A stretch of 26,191 nt of DNA from a virus. How positions within the stretch are numbered: the first letter of the stretch is position 1; every line of letters starts with the position of its first letter. The notes below the pieces were generated by a model. It made no database searches and was not told the DNA's origin. It worked only from the letters and a program-made list of their open reading frames with translations. A program made the translations under genes and the position numbers. Location: IMG/VR virus record IMGVR_UViG_3300049477_000009, positions 1 through 26,191 of that record, one strand, 5' to 3'. This document shows, one piece after another, positions 21,906-26,191 of this stretch.

Positions 21906-23672
21906 TTACGGCCCCCACGGATTCGCGGCGCCGTCACCGAGGACGGTCGTACCGGCAATCTTCTTGAGGTTGGCGTCGACGTGTCCTGCCGCTGTGAACG
22001 TCAGGCTGTCGGTCTTCGCCTTGATGGCTGCCGTATCAACCTTAACGGCGGAGACCGCGGCATCCAGAGTCGTGCCGGTGTCTACGAGGATAGCTGCCGT
22101 GTCGACCTTCACCGCCGCCACTGCTGCATCCAGCGTGGTGCCGGTATCCACCAGAATGGCTGCCGAATCCGACTTGACGGCCGCCACGTCGGCGCTGACG
22201 CTGGCGCCTGCCGGGGCCCCGAGGCGGGCAAACGCATCGCCGGTCTGTGGCGTGTTGCCGGTGTAGGTGGTGAGCGTACCCACCGTCGTCACTGTCGGGA
22301 CCGTCACGCCCGTGAGCGTCAGGCCCGTGCCGTCGACCATCGCCTCGAGGTTGTCCGCCGCTGTTGCGTCACCGCTGATTCGGGTAGCGTCTGCAAGGAC
22401 GTACTCACCGAAGCTGCCTGCAGCAACGTGACCAGACCGCAGCTCATCCCAGACCGCGTCGGCCACAGCCGCCACTGTCGCGGCATCGAGGCCGCCCGGA
22501 TGTACGATGTACTCCGAGTCCGTAGAAGGAGTCGTCGTCCACGCGAGGTTCGTAGTGGCCACCTTCGTGGTACCGTTGTAGTCGGTGATCTGCCGCGTCT
22601 GGCCTGCGCCAGTGCCCGAACGAATCGTGACGTACTGGTAGTTGTAGAGGTCGTTCGTGGCACTCGACCCTGTCGCATCGAACGTGATGCTAGAGGCGGC
22701 ACCAGCCTGCGCTGTGCCAACGTGCAACTGCCCGCTCTGCATGAGCGCGCCGTAGCTAGCCTCGGTCGTGTGACCGGCCAGTAGCTCATCCCACACGGCG
22801 TCTGCAACCTCAGCCGCAGTCGGAGCGGAAGCACCGGGGATCGAGCCGAACGGCACGATGACGAACACGCTGTCGCTCGACGGGTTGGTCGCCCACGTCG
22901 AGACGGTGGCGACCTTGGTGCTACCGACGTAATCGGAGATGATGCGGCCCTGGCCGACGCCCGTGCCGGAGACGATGAAGATCGCCTGATTGTTGTAGAA
23001 GTCGTCGACCGCGGAGGCGCTGCCGTCGAGCGTGATCGTGGTGCCCGCGCCCGCGGCGGCCGTGGCCGAGCGGATGATCGCAAGCCGCGCGCCGAACGAA
23101 CCGGCCGCGACGTGACCGGATGCAGCTTCGTCCCACACCTGATCCGCTACGGCATTGACTCCGGACGTGGTGAGAGAAACGCCCCCGCTTGAGGTGCTGA
23201 TTTCTCCAGCTCCAGCGCCGCTCTTAACCGTAACCTTCGGGTAGCCGTTCGTGTCTACCGCAGCAATGGTCTGCCCGAGCCACTGCGCGTTGTCCACTTG
23301 CAGAAGGTCCGTCCCCATCAGCGAATCATAGACATTCGCCGGAAGGATCGTGAACTCGTGGAACACCGGGCAGTGGTCCGTGACGTAGTTGATCGACAGC
23401 ATCGCGCGGCCGACGTAGTTGGTCTGCGCGGCCGTGAGTTCCAGGTCGTAGAACCCAGCGTCGTCGCCCGTCACATGCACGAAGTCGTTGTTGCCGCCGC
23501 TGCCCGTGGCGTTAGCATCAATGACGATCGTAGGCACGTCCGCGGTGTCGACCATGAAGGTCAACTTCTCGTTCGTTGCCGTGAGCGCAACCTCCGGGGT
23601 GATTCCATCGGTTTTGTCGAGGAACGGCCCAACCGTCAGGCGGACTGCTGAGTTCTGCTTTAGATAGCGCAT
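21906..23672 (-). CDS. Repeat-domain appendage/tail protein
   Basis: 588 residues. The N-terminal 110 residues (MRYLKQNSAVRLTVGPFLDKTDG...) form a beta domain often seen at the start of phage appendage proteins. Next come VWDE-containing repeats at 179, 293 and 407, exactly 114 residues apart. The first two units share a helix followed by a beta domain; the third is cut after its helix. A further run has AVK-DTAAILVDTGTTLDAA at 22-residue spacing (498, 520 and 542). Such modular layouts are typical of fibre or baseplate-adjacent proteins that vary by duplication. Role is inferred from architecture and from the tailspike and LamG neighbours. Confidence 0.63.
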   Translation of the reverse strand: MRYLKQNSAVRLTVGPFLDKTDGITPEVALTATNEKLTFMVDTADVPTIVIDANATGSGGNNDFVHVTGDDAGFYDLELTAAQTNYVGRAMLSINYVTDHCPVFHEFTILPANVYDSLMGTDLLQVDNAQWLGQTIAAVDTNGYPKVTVKSGAGAGEISTSSGGVSLTTSGVNAVADQVWDEAASGHVAAGSFGARLAIIRSATAAAGAGTTITLDGSASAVDDFYNNQAIFIVSGTGVGQGRIISDYVGSTKVATVSTWATNPSSDSVFVIVPFGSIPGASAPTAAEVADAVWDELLAGHTTEASYGALMQSGQLHVGTAQAGAASSITFDATGSSATNDLYNYQYVTIRSGTGAGQTRQITDYNGTTKVATTNLAWTTTPSTDSEYIVHPGGLDAATVAAVADAVWDELRSGHVAAGSFGEYVLADATRISGDATAADNLEAMVDGTGLTLTGVTVPTVTTVGTLTTYTGNTPQTGDAFARLGAPAGASVSADVAAVKSDSAAILVDTGTTLDAAVAAVKVDTAAILVDTGTTLDAAVSAVKVDTAAIKAKTDSLTFTAAGHVDANLKKIAGTTVLGDGAANPWGP

Positions 23673-23675
23673 GGG

Positions 23676-24434
23676 TTAGGACCGCCTCTGGCGATATTGA
23701 TTCATAATGACGGGCAAGGAGCCCTCTGAATAGTTGGCGTAGTCGGTGATGAAGGCGTTGTTCTGCAACGGAGCGCCGTAGACGTCCGAAATCAGGAAGT
23801 GGTCAGAGTAAAGCGGATCAGATTCGGCTGAGCTGTGATAACCGACCTGCAAATTAGCGAACGCGGAAGCCGGCAGATACGTCGTTGAAAGAGCAAGGCC
23901 CGTGGCCTCTACCGCCTCAACCAACGACAGTGATCCGCCGCCTGCGTCGGTGTAAATCTCAATCGCCATCTTGTTGTTTGGAATGTCCCAACGCCCGACG
24001 AGGAAATACCACGTCCCGGCAGAGAGCGCGGCAGTGGAACTGGCGAGCGCGTGCCCGTTCGCTGCGTTGCCACAATGCATTGAGACTTTCGCGCCCGTTA
24101 GTCCCTGGAGGCCGATGCGGTCGGCGGACGCTGAACCGTAGCAGCGAATGCCAAACGTGGTCGCGTTGTTCATCGACCCGGACGGCACTTGCGCCCACAT
24201 CGCCATCGACCCGGCTGAACTTCCGGGCGTCGCGGCGCTCGGCCAGATGCTCGATGCGTCAAAGGTTACGTTTGTCGCTGTGCTTGCCGGAGAGCTGTAT
24301 CCGTAGCTCCCCGTTTTGGCGGCGCTCCCCGAGAACGTCCCCGCCGTGTTCGTCCCGGTCGTGTCCCCAGAGGAGTAGTCCGTACCGCTCAGGTTTGCGC
24401 TGTTTTCGGCATCGTAGAAGAATTTAAGGGCCAT
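23676..24434 (-). CDS. LamG/concanavalin-like carbohydrate-binding virion protein
   Basis: 252 residues from ATG 24434, with GAGAGAG a few bases upstream; earlier in-frame codons run into the tailspike gene. The protein starts MALKFFYDAENSANLSGTDY, a beta-sandwich-like opening. In the middle, GTWYFLVGRWD followed by KMAIEIYTDAGG is the strand-turn-strand pattern of LamG/concanavalin A-like domains, which often bind sugars. Ser/Thr/Gly-rich beta sequence covers the rest. It probably recognises cell-surface glycans as part of the adsorption apparatus. It overlaps the end of the tailspike gene by 11 bases. Confidence 0.67.
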   Translation of the reverse strand: MALKFFYDAENSANLSGTDYSSGDTTGTNTAGTFSGSAAKTGSYGYSSPASTATNVTFDASSIWPSAATPGSSAGSMAMWAQVPSGSMNNATTFGIRCYGSASADRIGLQGLTGAKVSMHCGNAANGHALASSTAALSAGTWYFLVGRWDIPNNKMAIEIYTDAGGGSLSLVEAVEATGLALSTTYLPASAFANLQVGYHSSAESDPLYSDHFLISDVYGAPLQNNAFITDYANYSEGSLPVIMNQYRQRRS

Positions 24435-26191
24435 CAGACTCTCTCTCGTACGCGCCCTGGTCGGCACGGACGCCCTGCGGTCGCGCAACGTCCAGAATAT
24501 CGGTTGCCGGGTAGTAGCTGTTGGTGACGACGTCCACCGAGGCGCTGCCCGCCGTCAGTCGGTAATCCTCCCCGGCAACGCTGACAAACCCCATCGACGC
24601 CGCGGTGCCAGTCCTGTTCTGGTACGTCGTAGCCGTTCCGGCAGAAACCGTCGAGGCGTCTGCCAAAATGTTGTTGGCGACGACCGACCCGCTATTGACG
24701 TTCCCAACACTGATGCCGTTACTTGGCGTGTCTACGACCGTGTTGTTGTAGATCAAAGCCTGGAACGTGATTGACCCGGAGCCAGCACCCACTGCTATTC
24801 CGCGTCCCGTGCGGGTCGCGTCGAGAGGAACAGTTGCGATGTCGACAACTACGTTGTTGTAAACCTCTGCCGTCCAAGGCCCGAAAGGAAGCGACGAAGG
24901 AACTTGATCAGTGAAAACTTGAATGCCGCGCCAGTAATTTCCGTTCACGACGTTGTTGTAGACCGAGGCGCAGCCGGTCAACTGCAATATGCCGCCGCAC
25001 TCGAACGGACTGGTTGACCCTTGCAGACTGCCGTTGTTCACGACATTGTCATGGATCAGGTTTGTTCCGCCCATCCACGACTTCGTATTGATGCAGTCCC
25101 ACCCCGTATTCTCAACGAGGTTGTGCCGCACGATGATGTTGCGTAACGGAATGCCACCGTCAGCCTTGGCAGTTCCCGCGGGCGTGTTGTCGTACCAGTT
25201 CGGGCCGATGTACATGCCCTCACCTTCGACGTTGCGAATCCGCATGTGCTCAAAGGTAAGGCTTTCGCGCCACTTCTTCGGCGTTCCGTAAGGTCCGACC
25301 GGGTCGTTGTTGGTGCTTACGCAATTATCGCGATACGTCCAATAGACCTTATCGTTCACCGACAAACCGATGCCGTTTGAAGATTTGGTGGTGGTGGAGC
25401 TGGTGGTGTACCCGCCATCGATCTCCACGTAGCTCACTGTCAGGAACGAGGAGACATTGGTGGCGGTATCGCCCACCCGCAGCCACGCAGATGGCGCGTC
25501 TTTCGTCGCGCCGATCGTCGTTGCGTACATGATCTTGATGCCGCAGTTGTCTGTGCCGCCCGTAGAATATCCGTCCACGTTGACGTATCGGCAGTTATTC
25601 AGTTGAACCACAAAACCACTAGACGATACCGTCGCGGAACGGAAGATCGCTACACCACCAGCCGCCGGGCGAATTGTGATTCGATTGTTGGCCGCCCCTA
25701 GCAGGTTCTTGAATTCAGTTTTTCCGTGGGTTCCCCCTTCTAACTCAATCACATCGTTTGACGTCGGCTTGCGCGTTACGCCACCGCTCGTCACCCAGTT
25801 AGCGCCGTTGAATCCTGCAGTCAGCGCACCGTCATACACCCTGCTTGCCGTGCTCGCCGCGATCGTATAGGTCGCAGTCCCAGCGATGGCTTTGTTCGTT
25901 GTCACATACCCTGACGCGCTCGCGCCGGCCAGGGCGCGCAGCCGGTAGTAGTAGGTCGTGCCGGGTGTGCGCCCTGTGTGCTGGTACGTCGTGGCTGTGC
26001 CGACGAACGTGATGGCGTTCCAGCCTCCAGTTCCGGTCAGCGACCAGTCGAGGTCGTAGTCGTCCGGCGTTGTGCCGTTCGGCCCTGGCGCCCACGACAA
26101 GTCGATCTGCGTGGACGAAACTGCGGTCGCAGTGAAGCTAACGGGCGTGTCAGGGGTCTGCGGCACGACGTCCACCAGAGCCGCGCTTGAT
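24424..26191 (-). CDS. Tailspike-like protein: FN3 plus parallel beta-helix, 5' end beyond right edge
   Basis: At least 588 residues. The frame is open to the right edge of the window, so the gene is partial; the GTG at 26175 is only the first start-like codon. After it comes an FN3 domain (about 5-100): PDTPVSFTATAVSSTQIDLSW and TTYYYRLRALAGASASG. Then (about 130-540) a right-handed beta-helix appears, with many short turns such as NNVVN, NNTVVD, NNILAD, YNNVV and a GIKIM strand. This is the fold of polysaccharide-degrading tailspikes and pectate lyase-like proteins. Catalytic residues cannot be assigned. It likely binds or degrades host surface glycans. Confidence 0.8.
   Translation of the reverse strand, partial: SSAALVDVVPQTPDTPVSFTATAVSSTQIDLSWAPGPNGTTPDDYDLDWSLTGTGGWNAITFVGTATTYQHTGRTPGTTYYYRLRALAGASASGYVTTNKAIAGTATYTIAASTASRVYDGALTAGFNGANWVTSGGVTRKPTSNDVIELEGGTHGKTEFKNLLGAANNRITIRPAAGGVAIFRSATVSSSGFVVQLNNCRYVNVDGYSTGGTDNCGIKIMYATTIGATKDAPSAWLRVGDTATNVSSFLTVSYVEIDGGYTTSSTTTKSSNGIGLSVNDKVYWTYRDNCVSTNNDPVGPYGTPKKWRESLTFEHMRIRNVEGEGMYIGPNWYDNTPAGTAKADGGIPLRNIIVRHNLVENTGWDCINTKSWMGGTNLIHDNVVNNGSLQGSTSPFECGGILQLTGCASVYNNVVNGNYWRGIQVFTDQVPSSLPFGPWTAEVYNNVVVDIATVPLDATRTGRGIAVGAGSGSITFQALIYNNTVVDTPSNGISVGNVNSGSVVANNILADASTVSAGTATTYQNRTGTAASMGFVSVAGEDYRLTAGSASVDVVTNSYYPATDILDVARPQGVRADQGAYERESDGP

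Noticed and set aside
21795-22784. A 329-residue plus-strand open frame opposite the repeat-domain protein
   Set aside because: It is Arg/Cys/His-rich with imperfect repeats that mirror the repeats in the real gene; it has no ribosome site.
22319-23083. A 254-residue minus-strand frame inside the repeat-domain gene
   Set aside because: It is an Arg/Ser/Pro-rich shifted reading of the real gene, without a start signal.

Overview
The window is part of a tailed-phage genome with short-tail (podovirus-like) architecture. The evidence is a complete late module of large terminase, portal, scaffold, major capsid protein, adaptor, nozzle-like tail protein, internal virion proteins and lysis genes. 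There is no tape measure, sheath or tail tube. No integrase, repressor or tRNA gene is visible. The host cannot be named from the sequence. A T4-type lysozyme without a signal peptide, paired with a 3TM-type holin, points to a Gram-negative host. The DNA is moderately GC-rich and almost gap-free.

Layout. (1) About 1-3506, plus strand: the end of an early or middle operon of small, overlapping genes. It holds a small conserved phage protein cut by the window edge, a DUF4406 protein, a T7-type endonuclease I, a DUF5664 dATP/dGTP diphosphohydrolase, a calcineurin-like phosphoesterase, two ORFs nested in different frames, a sulfotransferase-like protein and a short C-terminal gene. (2) 3517-3548: a perfect palindrome between the convergent gene sets, probably a bidirectional terminator. 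(3) About 3561-5357, minus: a host-interaction and lysis block with a secreted HExxH protein, an SPFH/Band 7 protein, a holin and an endolysin. (4) 5341-10506, minus: three large virion proteins, probably internal or ejection proteins, and a small membrane protein. (5) 10506-15043, minus: fibre and tail proteins, nozzle, adaptor, a 50-residue membrane protein that standard ORF length cut-offs miss, and a collagen-like protein. (6) 15047-21531, minus: ParB-like protein, capsid decoration protein, major capsid protein, scaffold, zinc ribbon, small head protein, portal and large terminase. (7) 21534-26191, minus: repeat-rich fibre or appendage genes, a LamG-like protein and an FN3 plus beta-helix tailspike that runs off the right edge.

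Late transcription runs right to left, from tailspike through packaging, capsid and tail to lysis. It meets the plus-strand operon at the palindrome. Many late genes are joined by TAATG-type stop/start overlaps, which suggests coupled translation.

The most unusual signal is a 16-bp palindromic core, CCTTATACGTATAAGG, found twice. One copy is at the convergent junction. The other lies immediately upstream of the ParB-like gene, next to a UUCG-loop hairpin downstream of the capsid genes. The base pairs flanking the core differ between copies but stay complementary. Other points of interest are the overprinted gene pair at 2337-2834, a sulfotransferase-like protein with recognisable PAPS-site motifs, the phage SPFH and HExxH proteins, and the exact 114-residue repeat in the 21906-23672 protein.
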